From Leptospiraceae bacterium (GTDB taxonomy: Bacteria; Spirochaetota; Leptospiria; Leptospirales; Leptospiraceae), in assembly GCA_022402465.1 (NCBI GenBank), contig JAKRSH010000004.1:1-62624 (forward strand): 62,624 bases of DNA, written 5' to 3'. Made by a program: the position numbers and the translations under genes. Below, piece after piece: positions 22,364-32,294 of the stretch. Within the stretch, counting starts at the first letter, position 1, and the number at the start of each line of letters is the position of its first letter. The notes under the pieces were generated by a model. That model made no database searches. It was not told the DNA's origin and was given only the letters and a program-made list of their open reading frames with translations.

Positions 22364-22699
22364 TTATTTGAATGCAGAAACTGCATCATCTTCATTATCA
22401 AAAATTTCAAAGAAAGAAGTAAGTTTTGTTAGCTCAAATACTTTTCGAACAGAACCAGAAACATTAATAATCTTCAATCCACCTTGGTATTTCTTCAAAT
22501 TGGATAAGCTGGAAATAAGAGCCCCTATACCCGATGAATCAATATAAGAAACTTTTTCTAGATTGATAATAATACAATATTTTTGTTCTTCGATTAGCTT
22601 GGCTATTACGTCCTTAATTTCGGGAGCGTTATAAAGGTCTATTTCCCCGTTAATGTCTAGGAGGATGATATTGTTTTTTTCCCTTCTGGTTATCTCCAT
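22364..22699 (-). CDS. STAS-domain anti-sigma factor antagonist
   Basis: A 111-residue single STAS domain of the SpoIIAA/RsbV type. The phosphorylatable serine lies in YIDSSGIG (Ser55 or Ser56), and the flanking beta-strand/helix pattern is complete. Such proteins bind an anti-sigma factor or a partner-switching kinase when unphosphorylated. No anti-sigma or sigma gene is adjacent, but the HATPase-HDOD protein about 5 kb downstream has an RsbW-like ATPase module and is a possible partner; that is speculation. An AGGAG lies 13 bases from the start, further than usual. Confidence 0.85.
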   Translation of the reverse strand: MEITRREKNNIILLDINGEIDLYNAPEIKDVIAKLIEEQKYCIIINLEKVSYIDSSGIGALISSLSNLKKYQGGLKIINVSGSVRKVFELTKLTSFFEIFDNEDDAVSAFK

Positions 22700-22786
22700 G
22701 CGTCTTTAGAAACTCCTATGTGAATAAATGATATGCTAAGCCTATCCCAAACAATTAGAATCAGGAAAGGAATTATCGTCAACGAT

Positions 22787-23902
22787 TTAATTGGAAGAAT
22801 TGTATAAATTTTTCCATTCTGTGGAAAATTCAAGGAATTCGCCTGTATTGATGGAATTTCGTATCATTTCCATAAAATCTTTCATAAATTGAAGGTTATG
22901 AAATGTGGAAAGCTGTAAGGCTAAAATTTCTTTCGCCTTATGCAAATGTCTTAGGTAACCAAGACTGTAATTCTGGCAAACCTTGCAAGTGCAATGATCA
23001 TCAATTTTTGCATCTGAGTATTTAAACTTTTCATTCCGTAAATTCAATTTACCTTTTCTAGTAAATACTTGGGCATTTCTTGCATTTCTCGTAGGAAGAA
23101 CGCAATCAAACATATCTATTCCATTGCGTACACCATCTAGTATATCAGGAACAGTTCCAACCCCCATAAGATAATGTGGACGCAAAGGATCCATAAAAGG
23201 TGCAAGACTTTCAATAACCTTAATAAACCATTCACGAGGTTCACCAACCGATAAACCACCTATTGCAATACCTGAAAAAGGAAGAGATTGGATCTTTTCT
23301 AAAGAAAATTTTCTAGAATCTAAATCAAAGGCTCCTTGTGAAATTCCGAATAACTTAGATGAGTATTCTTGATCTTGCCAATGCCTTACGGAATCCTCTG
23401 CCCATCTGTGGGTTCTATCTAAGGATTCTTTGATACGTTTTGAATTGCTATCAAAAGGAGCGCAGTCATCTAAGACCATCCATATATCAGAGCCTATAGA
23501 ATTTTGGATATCAAGAACTTTGGCAGGTGTGAAGGTATGATGGGAACCGTCTATATGCGATTGAAACTTCACACCATCGTGAAAGAATTTAAAAAGACTT
23601 GATAATGAAAAAACTTGGTATCCTCCACTATCAGTTAACATCGCTTTGGGATATCCCATCATCTTTTTGATCCCACCAAAGTGGTCCAAGACCTCTGTCC
23701 CGGGTCTGAGATAAAGATGGTAGGTATTAGAAAGTATTAATTGGTAACCTAACTCGGATATATCTTCTGTAGATAAAGCCTTAATGGTTCCTTGAGTTCC
23801 TACTGGCATGAAGATGGGAGTCTCTATAGTCTGACCAGCGATTTCTAAGGTTCCAGTTCTAGCATAACCAGAGCTGATACGGTTCTTTTCTTTGAAAATC
23901 AC
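22787..23902 (-). CDS. tgt: tRNA-guanine (queuine/preQ1) transglycosylase
   Basis: A 371-residue bacterial Tgt that exchanges guanine-34 for preQ1 in tRNAs with GUN anticodons. It has the general acid/base motif [11 protein letters not shown], the substrate segment [12 protein letters not shown] with the nucleophilic Asp, and a zinc site [10 protein letters not shown]...YLRHL. The length is as expected. The start overlaps the stop of the Fur-family gene by four bases, so the two are translationally coupled. No other queuosine gene is present here. The tRNA-His gene at 54635-54707 encodes a substrate tRNA (anticodon GUG). Confidence 0.95.
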   Translation of the reverse strand: MIFKEKNRISSGYARTGTLEIAGQTIETPIFMPVGTQGTIKALSTEDISELGYQLILSNTYHLYLRPGTEVLDHFGGIKKMMGYPKAMLTDSGGYQVFSLSSLFKFFHDGVKFQSHIDGSHHTFTPAKVLDIQNSIGSDIWMVLDDCAPFDSNSKRIKESLDRTHRWAEDSVRHWQDQEYSSKLFGISQGAFDLDSRKFSLEKIQSLPFSGIAIGGLSVGEPREWFIKVIESLAPFMDPLRPHYLMGVGTVPDILDGVRNGIDMFDCVLPTRNARNAQVFTRKGKLNLRNEKFKYSDAKIDDHCTCKVCQNYSLGYLRHLHKAKEILALQLSTFHNLQFMKDFMEMIRNSINTGEFLEFSTEWKNLYNSSN

Positions 23903-24390
23903 TGAGAATTTTTCTTATTGTATGCACAGGTCGGAGGATTGTCACAAATACCAAAGATATTCAAATCATGTCCTGTTATCGAAAAGCCTTTTTCACGAGC
24001 TGCCTTTCTTTGCAGCTCTTCAATTTTCTCATCCATGAATTCAACAATTCTTCCACATTCTATGCAAATGATATGATCGTGGTGCTCATGTCCTATGATG
24101 TGTTCATAGTATTTATAATCTTTACCGAAATTATGCTCTTGCAATAGACCAGCTTCTACCATAATAGAAAGGATTCTGTAGATGGTTGCTTTGGAAATCT
24201 CATCTCTGCGATCTTTTAGTTCTTCTTGGAGAGACTCAGCTGTGAAATGGTTGTGAATGGAAAAAATTTTCTCAGCAACAAGCATTCTCTGAGTTGTAAT
24301 CTTGAGTCCCTTCTTCTTGAGATAATTGGAGAAGGTCGTCATCTCCATGGAGGTGTCTTCGTGGATTTCGTAAATGCTATCGTCAGCCAT
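23899..24390 (-). CDS. Fur-family transcriptional regulator
   Basis: A 163-residue Fur/PerR/Zur family repressor. An N-terminal winged helix (residues about 15-90) leads to a metal-binding region [17 protein letters not shown], and a C-terminal CDNPPTC provides the second pair of zinc ligands, giving a structural Cys4 zinc site. Sequence alone cannot tell iron, peroxide or zinc sensing. It overlaps tgt by four bases. It could be one of the regulators acting on the Fur-box-like sites of the heme locus about 13 kb away, but nothing links them directly. The gene is 18 bases after the LptE-like gene on the same strand. Confidence 0.85.
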   Translation of the reverse strand: MADDSIYEIHEDTSMEMTTFSNYLKKKGLKITTQRMLVAEKIFSIHNHFTAESLQEELKDRRDEISKATIYRILSIMVEAGLLQEHNFGKDYKYYEHIIGHEHHDHIICIECGRIVEFMDEKIEELQRKAAREKGFSITGHDLNIFGICDNPPTCAYNKKNSQ

Positions 24391-24407
24391 ATTCTACTTC
24401 TTTTTTC

Positions 24408-24995
24408 TTATTCTTCAATATTCTTAGCAATCGAAAAATACCATGCTCTTTCTAATTCTTCAGCCATTTTCACAGCCATTACTCTAGCCATACGATCTTG
24501 GGCTTGGGCTTCGGACTCTCTATACCCTAACTGTCTAGAGAAGAATACTCTACCAGGAACCTCATCACGCTCAAGATTGATCTTCTCTCCTGTATCTGCC
24601 CTTTGCAGTTCCATCCTGCATACAGAAAACATTTCTGAAGTAAGGTGTTGGTCCCCAGTATCCATTAAATCTCCCACCAATTGGTAGTGTATCACTTCTC
24701 CATAAACCCTGTAGGCTGCCTTGAATTTGTCTCTGGTCTGAATAAATCTTCCTCTGCGGTCAATTTCTGCCATTAAGTATTGCGTAATTCTTGTATGCAA
24801 GGCTGGAGCGTAGCTTGCGTTTCTAAGGTTCTGGATATAGATTGTTCTTTGGCTATCAGGAATTGGCACACCTTCAATCTTGGGCGGTCTTCCGGGCTCT
24901 CTTGTAAAGTAGGAGCAATGCAATAAAGTTATGGTTGCAAAAAAAACCAAAACTCCCTTAAGGAAAGCGAGCTTTCTCATCCAAAAAAAATCCAT
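24408..24995 (-). CDS. lptE: LptE-like outer membrane lipoprotein
   Basis: A 195-residue lipoprotein with a signal peptide ending in TLLHC (Cys27). The mature part matches the LPS-assembly lipoprotein LptE fold: a proline-rich start, the strand IYIQNLRNASY, an RITQYLMAEIDRRGRF helix, then YRVYGEVIHYQL. LptE plugs the LptD barrel and helps deliver LPS to the outer leaflet. The ATG at 24995 follows AGGAGAGG at a good distance; Met6 is an alternative. No lptD is nearby. Divergent from the M23 gene, with 85 bases between starts. Confidence 0.7.
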   Translation of the reverse strand: MDFFWMRKLAFLKGVLVFFATITLLHCSYFTREPGRPPKIEGVPIPDSQRTIYIQNLRNASYAPALHTRITQYLMAEIDRRGRFIQTRDKFKAAYRVYGEVIHYQLVGDLMDTGDQHLTSEMFSVCRMELQRADTGEKINLERDEVPGRVFFSRQLGYRESEAQAQDRMARVMAVKMAEELERAWYFSIAKNIEE

Positions 24996-25080
24996 AAGAC
25001 AAGCCTCTCCTATTGCTTGGCATTGTCAACTCGCTGAGGAAAGACTTGACCTTTTTTGAGCTGAGCTACCAATCAAAACA

Positions 25081-26847
25081 ATGGCACTCTTGCAAAATAC
25101 TCATTCCTCCATATTTTCTCTTATCATTTTCTTATTCCTGCAGATCAGGATGCTTGTAGCACAAGAAGTCCCTTATGAAGCTATTCGCAAAGAAGTTGCT
25201 TGGCCCTTGTCTTTTTACTCTCCTATCTCCGGGACCTTCTGTGAATATAGAAATTATAATATGCATATGGGGGCTGACTTCAAATCCTATGGTTTAAATG
25301 GACATCCCATTTTAGCAACTTACGATGGTTATATTGAGCATATTTCTCAATCCAGAAAAGGCTACGGAGTCTCGCTCAATATCCATTCTCCCTCCATAGG
25401 TATCAAAACAAAGTATGCTCACTTGCACTCCTTTTTAGGTTCTGATGGTAGGGTAGAGTTACTAAGGCAATCCATACTTTTGTTACTTGGAAAAGATGAA
25501 TTCTACTTCAATTTACCATCTAATGCCTTCCCAGTTCAGAAGGCAGAGTGGATAGGTCTTACAGGAGAAAGTGGAACAGGGGTGCCCCACCTTCATCTTG
25601 AATTCCGAGATGACAAGGGTTTCATCAATCCATTGTATTTTTCAGCCTACCAACACAAGGATACAAGCTACCCGGAGATTCTTAAGTTAATTTGGGAAGA
25701 TACTGCAAGATCGAGTGCACTTGAAATCATTCCAATCAAGGAAAAAGAAGGAAGATACAAATTGAAGGAACCCTTGCTTGCTCGTGGGAAAATTCGTATC
25801 AAACTTGGTGGCTATGATTTCATTCGATCTCGAAACAAAAACAATGTTTATGCCTTTGGACTTAAGCAAGAAGGATATGGAAATGAAGATTTATCCTTAT
25901 ATAGAAATCAATTTCTTTTCGTGCCCTACTCTCAATCCTCCAACCGCCAAGCCTTCTATGATACTAATCGTTCCTCACTTAGTCCACCAGTTTATTTTTA
26001 TAACATATATGACCTAGAACAAGATTTCAGCATAGACACTTCAAGGATGCAGTTAGGTGATAAGAAAAATTATATTGCCTACTTAGAGGATGCTAGTGGA
26101 AACCGTTCTGAATTAACCATTCCTTTAGAGATTGGTGAAATAATTGAACCAGCTATCACAGAAAAACCTCCAGTAAAAACTGGAAGCATTTATATGACTC
26201 AAGATAAACAATTGCAATTAGACTTTCGTAAAAATGAAACCTATGGAAACGGCTTTCCTATACTAAGTAAAACAACTTGGGAGGAGCAAAATATTAAAAT
26301 ACCAAATGGCTTAACGCCAGTTAGTGATCCATACAAAATATCAGTCCAGAACTTCAATTGGAAGGGAGAGGTAGAAGGTTTGATTCGAACGAACAACAAG
26401 CCAACGGTAAAGGAAACCTTGTATTTCTATGACTCATCCATCCAAAGATTTTCATCCGTTTGGTCAAAAAGAACATCGGAAGGTTTTCAGTTTAAGACTG
26501 CAAAACTAGGAATATTAGGAGTTCTAGCTGATGATTCTCCGCCCTATGTTTCCTATTCTTTTGCTTTTTCTAAGAATATCAAACTGCCCAAGGCATCCAA
26601 TCCAAGAATTATGGAACGAACCTATTATCTCGGAGATTCTGGCTCAGGTTATACTACAAATCCTGAGGTATACTTGGACGGGGAAAAGTATCCTTTCACT
26701 TATGATTCTGACCGCAAGGCAATTCATATTTCCTTGGCTAAGAAAGCATTTGAGAAAAAGAAATTCCTACTTCTTGAAATCAAACCTAGAGATTGGGCTG
26801 GCAATGTAGGTAAAACCTTCACAGAAATTCTGAAAGCGGAAGATTGA
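25081..26847 (+). CDS. Secreted M23-family metallopeptidase-like protein
   Basis: A 588-residue protein with an N-terminal signal sequence (residues about 1-27). The LytM/M23 domain occupies roughly residues 40-205; zinc ligands are probably His62 and Asp66 (HMGAD) and His172 in HLHLE, with His170 also conserved. The catalytic set therefore looks intact, so endopeptidase action on peptidoglycan cross-links or a structural amidase-activator role is possible. An insertion of about 40 residues splits the domain before GLTGES. The remaining 380 residues are beta-rich and unrelated to anything I recognise; they may be a surface or periplasmic binding region. No ribosome binding site is obvious. 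Confidence 0.75.
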   Translation: MALLQNTHSSIFSLIIFLFLQIRMLVAQEVPYEAIRKEVAWPLSFYSPISGTFCEYRNYNMHMGADFKSYGLNGHPILATYDGYIEHISQSRKGYGVSLNIHSPSIGIKTKYAHLHSFLGSDGRVELLRQSILLLLGKDEFYFNLPSNAFPVQKAEWIGLTGESGTGVPHLHLEFRDDKGFINPLYFSAYQHKDTSYPEILKLIWEDTARSSALEIIPIKEKEGRYKLKEPLLARGKIRIKLGGYDFIRSRNKNNVYAFGLKQEGYGNEDLSLYRNQFLFVPYSQSSNRQAFYDTNRSSLSPPVYFYNIYDLEQDFSIDTSRMQLGDKKNYIAYLEDASGNRSELTIPLEIGEIIEPAITEKPPVKTGSIYMTQDKQLQLDFRKNETYGNGFPILSKTTWEEQNIKIPNGLTPVSDPYKISVQNFNWKGEVEGLIRTNNKPTVKETLYFYDSSIQRFSSVWSKRTSEGFQFKTAKLGILGVLADDSPPYVSYSFAFSKNIKLPKASNPRIMERTYYLGDSGSGYTTNPEVYLDGEKYPFTYDSDRKAIHISLAKKAFEKKKFLLLEIKPRDWAGNVGKTFTEILKAED

Positions 26848-26945
26848 GTTATAATATTCAAATACTGCAAGTGGAGTTTCTATCTTAGGCAATCCCTGCC
26901 AGAATCCATTAGGAAAGAGAACTCACTTTGGCCTTCCTTCATAAA

Positions 26946-26980
26946 AAAAGGCATCTTAAAAAGATGCCTTTTCATTTAAC
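26946..26980. terminator. Bidirectional rho-independent terminator
   Basis: Stem arms AAAAGGCATCTT and AAGATGCCTTTT around a short AAA loop, with A/T tracts on both flanks. It separates the convergent M23 and GreA genes and should stop transcription from both sides. Confidence 0.8.
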
Positions 26981-26996
26981 TTTAGTTTGTTGGCTT

Positions 26997-29822
26997 TTAT
27001 CTTTCTACAGATGTGAACCTTGTAATTTCTAGAACCGTATAGATGGATTCTTGAGAACTTAAATTCAAACTAGCTGTGTCCCCCACTGCCTTACCAATCA
27101 AAGTCTTAGCAAGTGGTGCAAGGTAAGAAATAATATTCTTACTTGTATCAGCATCCCAAGTTCCAAGAATAGAGTAGCTAATCGTTTCACCAGAATCTTC
27201 TGATTTCAATTTAACAGTACAACCTACTCCAATCTTATCCGCTTTAAAGTTGGAAACATAATCTTCCAAGACTAAAGCATTTTTCAATTCTTGGTCAAGA
27301 CGTTTGATAGCAGCTTGGATTTGAGTTTGTTTCTCCATGGCTGCCTTGTACTCAGCGTTCTCTCGTAAGTCTCCTTTCTCTTGGGCTTCCCCAATATCGC
27401 GAGAGTTCTCTGCCATTTCCACATTGATCATATGTTCAAGTTCCGCTTTCTTCTGGCTGATTGCTTTACGAGTAACCAAGAAATGGTTAGGTGGAATCTT
27501 GGACACTATATCATCTTCATCTTCTTCTTCTAAGCTAGTATCTTCCCATTGAACATTGGTGTTGATTTCAGAAATAATTTCTATCATTCTCTCTTTTTCA
27601 GCATCTGAAATGTAAGGAATTTCTTTGTACAAGGCATACAACTTACGAGCATATTCATCATCACCTGACTCTATCGCTTGCTTGAGAACGTCTTGTGCAT
27701 TGCCTTTTTCTATTAGGATACCTTGTGCTTGGTTCTTGAGTTTATTTCCTTTAGTCTCTATCTTATTCAAAGGCTTCAAGATACGAAGAACTCTTAAGAC
27801 AAGATCATTAAGCTTAAAGTTGAGGTAAGAATAAGATTCTGGAGAATTCAAAATCAACTTCATTATCCAGATAAACACTTCTGGAAAAGATTTTGCCTTC
27901 TGACAAATGGTGTCTAAGAAATGATTGAGTTCATTGATCTTACCCTTGTCTAGCAATAAGCTCCACACATATTTGTTTACCTTAACTGGAACTTCGAAAA
28001 GAATCGACATAAAAATATCAATCGCATCTGGATGGTATTCCGCAACTAAGTCAACCCAACCTTTTTTTACTTCCAACATAGGAATGGATGCAGACAACTG
28101 AACACATTCTTCCTTAGAAAGAGATTTCACAAGGTCTTGGATGTCTTGGGGCTTCAACTTTCGTACAACTTCAACTTCAGGAATAGCATCAGCATTGCTA
28201 GCTTTTTCCCTAAGATACGGTTTTGTAAATGTATCATCCAACTGATCTAGGTAAAGATAAGCCAAGATTTTTCTAGTATTGTCCTTGGACATTTCTTCTT
28301 GGTTGTATTTTGAATTGAAATGCTCTGCTGCACCAATAGCCTCTTCTGGATCTTTTACAACTTGAAGAGCAATGTCTAATTTCTTAAAAATATCTTGTTG
28401 GGCTTCAAATTTTGCAATGAGTTCATCCGAGAAAGTGATTTGTTGCTCATGGTAGTTCAACTCATCTTTCTTCTTAGGGTTCATTCCAATATTAGGATCT
28501 TGTTTAAGAGCCTGCTTAGCTTTCTGCCACCACTTAGACCACTCTTCGGCTTTAATGAACTCACCGATCAATTCTTGCTTCAAGTCGCCCGTAGTCATAA
28601 CATTATCATAAGACTTTAGCATATCTCGTATAAAGCCTGCTAAATCATTTGAAAATAAATCCTGGATTTCTTCTTTGTTTTCGTAGTAACGAACCCAAAT
28701 ATGATCTTGTTTGAGTGGCTTTAAAGATGTAATAGCCATCTGGATAGAAAGCTTGTGGTTCTTCTTATCACGGAAATCTACATAGATAGAGTCGCCATTG
28801 TCAGAAATAGAAACAATCTTTCCTACTCCCCAGTTTCTATGCATTACATAGTTACCCGTGTCGAATACAATGTTTCTTTCAAAATTCGTTAAACAGACTT
28901 TAACCGGCTTTCGATTATTTCCTAAATCAGAGATCTTAAGGAAGTGTTCTAGGAGAGAGTGGTCACTGTATTTCTTGCGGTAAACTCGAATCAATTCCGT
29001 TCTTGCTTTCTGAGCAGTTGGTTCATGATCAAGAATCTTTTTCAAGAAAACAATAACCTTATCCCAATCCTCTAGACCCTTGTAGGGTTCCAGGATAGGA
29101 TAGAGTAGAGTTGCCAGTCTTTGTTTCTCACGGTGTCCGAGGAAGATTCTTTCAATTTTCTCTATGAAGAGGATATCATCATAGCTATTGCTAACAATAA
29201 TGGGCCAGATTTCTTCTAAGGCTTGGAAGTTCTTGGATTTAGAAAATTCTTCAACAGCTTTCTTTAAATAGATGATGGCTTCTTCTTTGTCTTCATCTAA
29301 GATAGAGAGAGCGTACTTCTTCTGGATTTCAGGATTTTTACGATCTAATTTAGCTAGCTTCTCAAGAACAACCTTGAGCTCTTTGTTTTTCTTGAGCTTT
29401 TCAAGAGCTTCTGCTTTGTAGCGCAGAGCAATCTTATTATTAGGATCGTATTTGGCTATATTATCAGTGATGTATTCAATAATCACCCATTTGCCATGGC
29501 TTCTAAACTGCTCAAGTAAGCTCTTCAACTGAGGAGTCTCTTGTAAGGAGTTTACATCTCGGATCAATGAGATTATCATTAACAAATATTTGGCGGAAAT
29601 GCTTTCTGGATGTTCGCTTAAATGTTCTTCAATTTTTGTTTTGGCTTCGTCTAATCTCTCAGAAGATTTGTAAACTTCAAGAATATCATCATAAATTTTG
29701 AATTTGGAAGCAGGAATGGAACCTGCATCCATTCGGATATAAATTTCTTCGTTGAATAAGGATGTAAGTTTGTCGGTCTCTTGAACCGATTTTTCAGTAT
29801 CTACAGTAGTAGCATCAGACAT
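26997..29822 (-). CDS. greA: GreA-type transcript cleavage factor with long TPR-like/CarD-like N-terminus
   Basis: A 941-residue protein. Only the last 165 residues are GreA: a coiled coil with the acidic tip GDLRENAEY (Asp818, Glu821 preserved), which projects into the RNA polymerase channel to trigger RNA cleavage, and the FKBP-like C-terminal domain. The first 300 residues are helical repeats of TPR character. At about residues 315-375, YVMHRNWGVGKIVSI followed by YVDFRDKK resembles the Tudor-like RNA-polymerase-interacting module of CarD/TRCF. Very large GreA proteins are known in spirochaetes. Both polymerase-binding modules in one chain suggest a multivalent elongation factor. A terminator lies upstream (29961-29993). 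Confidence 0.85.
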   Translation of the reverse strand: MSDATTVDTEKSVQETDKLTSLFNEEIYIRMDAGSIPASKFKIYDDILEVYKSSERLDEAKTKIEEHLSEHPESISAKYLLMIISLIRDVNSLQETPQLKSLLEQFRSHGKWVIIEYITDNIAKYDPNNKIALRYKAEALEKLKKNKELKVVLEKLAKLDRKNPEIQKKYALSILDEDKEEAIIYLKKAVEEFSKSKNFQALEEIWPIIVSNSYDDILFIEKIERIFLGHREKQRLATLLYPILEPYKGLEDWDKVIVFLKKILDHEPTAQKARTELIRVYRKKYSDHSLLEHFLKISDLGNNRKPVKVCLTNFERNIVFDTGNYVMHRNWGVGKIVSISDNGDSIYVDFRDKKNHKLSIQMAITSLKPLKQDHIWVRYYENKEEIQDLFSNDLAGFIRDMLKSYDNVMTTGDLKQELIGEFIKAEEWSKWWQKAKQALKQDPNIGMNPKKKDELNYHEQQITFSDELIAKFEAQQDIFKKLDIALQVVKDPEEAIGAAEHFNSKYNQEEMSKDNTRKILAYLYLDQLDDTFTKPYLREKASNADAIPEVEVVRKLKPQDIQDLVKSLSKEECVQLSASIPMLEVKKGWVDLVAEYHPDAIDIFMSILFEVPVKVNKYVWSLLLDKGKINELNHFLDTICQKAKSFPEVFIWIMKLILNSPESYSYLNFKLNDLVLRVLRILKPLNKIETKGNKLKNQAQGILIEKGNAQDVLKQAIESGDDEYARKLYALYKEIPYISDAEKERMIEIISEINTNVQWEDTSLEEEDEDDIVSKIPPNHFLVTRKAISQKKAELEHMINVEMAENSRDIGEAQEKGDLRENAEYKAAMEKQTQIQAAIKRLDQELKNALVLEDYVSNFKADKIGVGCTVKLKSEDSGETISYSILGTWDADTSKNIISYLAPLAKTLIGKAVGDTASLNLSSQESIYTVLEITRFTSVER

Positions 29823-29960
29823 TTATGTCAGTCTCCCATCTTTTCTCGGTAATCCCGAGTTTTGTTTCTTGATTTATCCATGAAGGCTAGTTATTTACGA
29901 GGGCGTACCTAATCTAATAGCTCTTCTTCCTATGATAAATGAATGAGTCCTTTTGTAAAG

Positions 29961-29993
29961 AATAAAAAAACCCCTAGACTTCTAGGGGTTTAA
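29961..29993 (-). terminator. Rho-independent terminator of the flaA operon
   Basis: Perfect stem AACCCCTAGA / TCTAGGGGTT with a three-base loop, followed on the minus strand by a run of seven T. It lies about 80 bases beyond the flaA1 stop codon. A second weaker stem (AATCCTC / GAGGATT) lies at 29999-30022. Confidence 0.85.
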
Positions 29994-30071
29994 ACCAAAT
30001 CCTCGGGAAGTTGTGAGGATTTATGGGTTCAGGATGAAAAATTTTCCAAATACAATTTGGCAAAACCGAGT

Positions 30072-31052
30072 TTATTGACCTTGGTTTCCACCTTCACACT
30101 TTCGAACCTTAGCACCTGTATTGAGTGCTCCAGATTTTTCGAGCATTTTCTCAAGCTTGAGTTTATTGTTACAATCCTCTAGATCAAAATCCAAAGTTGC
30201 CCCATCAAAATGAACCTCAAAGGTATCCGAAAGGACTCTTAGTTCATCAAAAAAGATATAAACTAATTCCTGAGAGGTTGTAGGCTTGGATCTTAGTTTG
30301 AATTGTTCAAAAACTAAGGTCTTAATCTGAGGGTAGGAGTCTACTCCTTGGGGAACACCAACTGGGATGTTCACGGACATAGGTCTCCATCCAACAAAGT
30401 CAACGGATCCAAATTGGAAAATATGGCTATCACCCTTCCAATCTTTGAACCAACCTTCTAAATTGTATTCATTTCCACGACCGCATACCCAAACAGAGAC
30501 CGCCTTGGAGGAGCCTGGAAGCTCTAATCCATAAAGTTTTTCTTGTTTTCTTTCATTGTTTGAGTCTAGGTAGGGCTTAGATCGTATGATTTCGTATTCC
30601 TTAGTTCTGGGAGGACGAATACTAACTACATTGTGGCCAGGAAACATGAATTGGAATTTAACGCCCAAAATTTTGGCCGTTCCTGCTTCTACGTTCTTTA
30701 CGTCACCTGGTTTTCCGGGTATTAGTTTCACTTCACGAATCACTTGGGGAGCCGCTTTTGGATCGTTTAATACAGGATTGTAAGGTGCGTTGGCATCATA
30801 TTTCATATCGCCATTGCCATCTCGGTTTTCACCGTCTTTATCTGTAAAAACCTGCCATCCATAAGGAGCTTCCGCAGCTGGATTATCCCAGCTTTCGATA
30901 GTGATAGCTCTGAGCTCCATAGAGGATATATCAGAACCAGTGGCGGTCTGAACACCCTTGGATACATTGTAACCAGCAGAAGCGAATCCAATGAGTCCTA
31001 GAGCAATGATGGTGATTGAAGAAATTAAGGTAACTTTCAAATTTTCTTTCAT
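30072..31052 (-). CDS. flaA1: Flagellar sheath protein FlaA1
   Basis: A 326-residue FlaA family protein using the ATG at 31052, which follows AGAGGAAG at the right distance; the upstream in-frame start would overlap flaA2 and add a charged stretch before the signal peptide. The signal peptide is [19 protein letters not shown] with cleavage near FASA. The mature part shows FlaA features such as the [19 protein letters not shown] strand and [13 protein letters not shown]. FlaA forms the sheath or outer layer of the periplasmic flagellum of spirochaetes. It lies 10 bases behind flaA2, so the pair is an operon. Which paralogue is FlaA1 or FlaA2 rests on order and size and is less certain than the family. 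Confidence 0.85.
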   Translation of the reverse strand: MKENLKVTLISSITIIALGLIGFASAGYNVSKGVQTATGSDISSMELRAITIESWDNPAAEAPYGWQVFTDKDGENRDGNGDMKYDANAPYNPVLNDPKAAPQVIREVKLIPGKPGDVKNVEAGTAKILGVKFQFMFPGHNVVSIRPPRTKEYEIIRSKPYLDSNNERKQEKLYGLELPGSSKAVSVWVCGRGNEYNLEGWFKDWKGDSHIFQFGSVDFVGWRPMSVNIPVGVPQGVDSYPQIKTLVFEQFKLRSKPTTSQELVYIFFDELRVLSDTFEVHFDGATLDFDLEDCNNKLKLEKMLEKSGALNTGAKVRKCEGGNQGQ

Positions 31053-31062
31053 AATCTTCCTC

Positions 31063-31791
31063 TTACCAATTATCCTTGATTTCTGATCCAGGGTATTTCG
31101 CTTCACTGCGATCGGTTCTTAGCTCTAGATCATCTACGTAGAAATAGAAGTCTCCGCCCACTTCGTGAACATCAGATGTTACGAATAATGAAACGAAATG
31201 AAGGTTTTTATCCAAAAGTGCAAATCTTGTACTTTGTGGAATAAATCCTGGAATGGTAGCTGTCATTTTTCTCCAACCGAAGAAATCTAAGCGACCCAAT
31301 CTAACATTATGAGTATTTTGTTTGTAGTCTCTAAATTTTACAAATAGAGTATGCCTGTATTTGCGACCTAGAACCCATACAGAAACCTGTCTAGCCTTGC
31401 CTTTTATGATATATTCATGAGGTGGAGACAGTTCAACTCGGTCAAAACCTCTTACATTAAAGTAAGTTTTGACACCTAAGAAGTGGTTCTTATCAATTTG
31501 ATCTCCACCACTATCAGGCACTGTATTGTCATCAAATACATCTTTTATAAGACCTCTTTGAACCATTTTTAAAGTTTTAGTTTCGCCAAGAGGTGTTGTT
31601 GACTTCACTCTCCAGTCTTCTGCTTCTTCAAAATCATCCAAAATAAGCTTTTTCAATGGGCCCTCATCTGGATTTTGTGCTCCAGCTTGACCACCTGTTT
31701 GACCACCTTGTGCTCCTGCTGCCTGAGCAAACATACCATTTGCTGCAAATAACATAGCCAAGATCACGATTAAAGATTTGAACTTCCCCAT
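31063..31791 (-). CDS. flaA2: Flagellar sheath protein FlaA2
   Basis: A 242-residue FlaA paralogue. The ATG at 31791 (MGKFKS) is preferred because GGGAGA lies 7 bases upstream; an ATG five codons earlier (31806) is also open. The signal peptide ends near FAQA, and a short Gly/Gln/Ala-rich stretch follows. The mature protein carries the family pattern [31 protein letters not shown] and [13 protein letters not shown], close to the same elements in the next gene. It is the first gene of the flaA2-flaA1 unit. Periplasmic, around the flagellar core. Confidence 0.85.
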   Translation of the reverse strand: MGKFKSLIVILAMLFAANGMFAQAAGAQGGQTGGQAGAQNPDEGPLKKLILDDFEEAEDWRVKSTTPLGETKTLKMVQRGLIKDVFDDNTVPDSGGDQIDKNHFLGVKTYFNVRGFDRVELSPPHEYIIKGKARQVSVWVLGRKYRHTLFVKFRDYKQNTHNVRLGRLDFFGWRKMTATIPGFIPQSTRFALLDKNLHFVSLFVTSDVHEVGGDFYFYVDDLELRTDRSEAKYPGSEIKDNW

Positions 31792-32062
31792 GAGACTTTC
31801 TCCCATCTATGATTTTCCTGAACCACTTTCACAAGCGATTCTATTTTTATTTTTTAACAAGAATCCATCTTACGATAATCCTCTAGTCTTTGGAAATACC
31901 AAACTCATTTGCTATCCAAGTATTTTACCCTGACTTTGCAAATCTGTTATGATTTTTCTTCTGCTTACTAGCTAATATCGGAGAAAAATGAGGGAAAATT
32001 AGGGATTTAAAAAAAAATCCACCACTGCGCTCAAAAAGAAGTAATTTCACTAAAATTCTCCC
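31792..32062. other. Upstream region of the flaA operon
   Basis: AT-rich DNA between flaA2 and the small ORF at 32063. It must hold the flaA promoter, but I cannot place a confident -35/-10 or flagellar-type sigma-28 site by eye. Confidence 0.4.
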
Positions 32063-32239
32063 ATGCTGAGGCTTGGAAGGAAATTAGTAAGGGAGGCTAT
32101 CAATAATGAACTGCGTTCTCAGTACAGTCTGTCCAATAATCCTAATGAAAGATCTTTATGCTTAATTATTAAGCAAGTCCTTCTGCAATCTGATTATGAA
32201 ATGAGCAAGAAGCAGTATTTGAACGTAGTTCCTGATTGA
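32063..32239 (+). CDS. Possible small protein of 58 residues
   Basis: An open frame starting MLRLGRKLVREAINNELR and ending KKQYLNVVPD. The composition is highly charged and helical, like a genuine small protein, and there are no internal rare features. There is no clear ribosome binding site, which weakens the call. It ends 6 bases before the sigma-54 promoter of the PilZ gene. No function can be assigned; chance open frame remains possible. Confidence 0.3.
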   Translation: MLRLGRKLVREAINNELRSQYSLSNNPNERSLCLIIKQVLLQSDYEMSKKQYLNVVPD

Positions 32240-32244
32240 AGCAA

Positions 32245-32260
32245 TTGGCACAAGAATTGC
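32245..32260 (+). promoter_or_regulatory. Sigma-54 (RpoN) promoter of the PilZ gene
   Basis: The sequence TTGGCAC-aagaa-TTGC matches the -24/-12 consensus TGGCAC-N5-TTGC perfectly, with the correct spacing. Transcription should begin about 12 bases past the -12 element, near 32272, leaving a short leader with GAGGAG before the ATG at 32295. It would need an AAA+ enhancer-binding protein acting from further upstream. Confidence 0.85.
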
Positions 32261-32294
32261 AAGTATGTTATCAACTCAGAATGAGGAGTTAATT

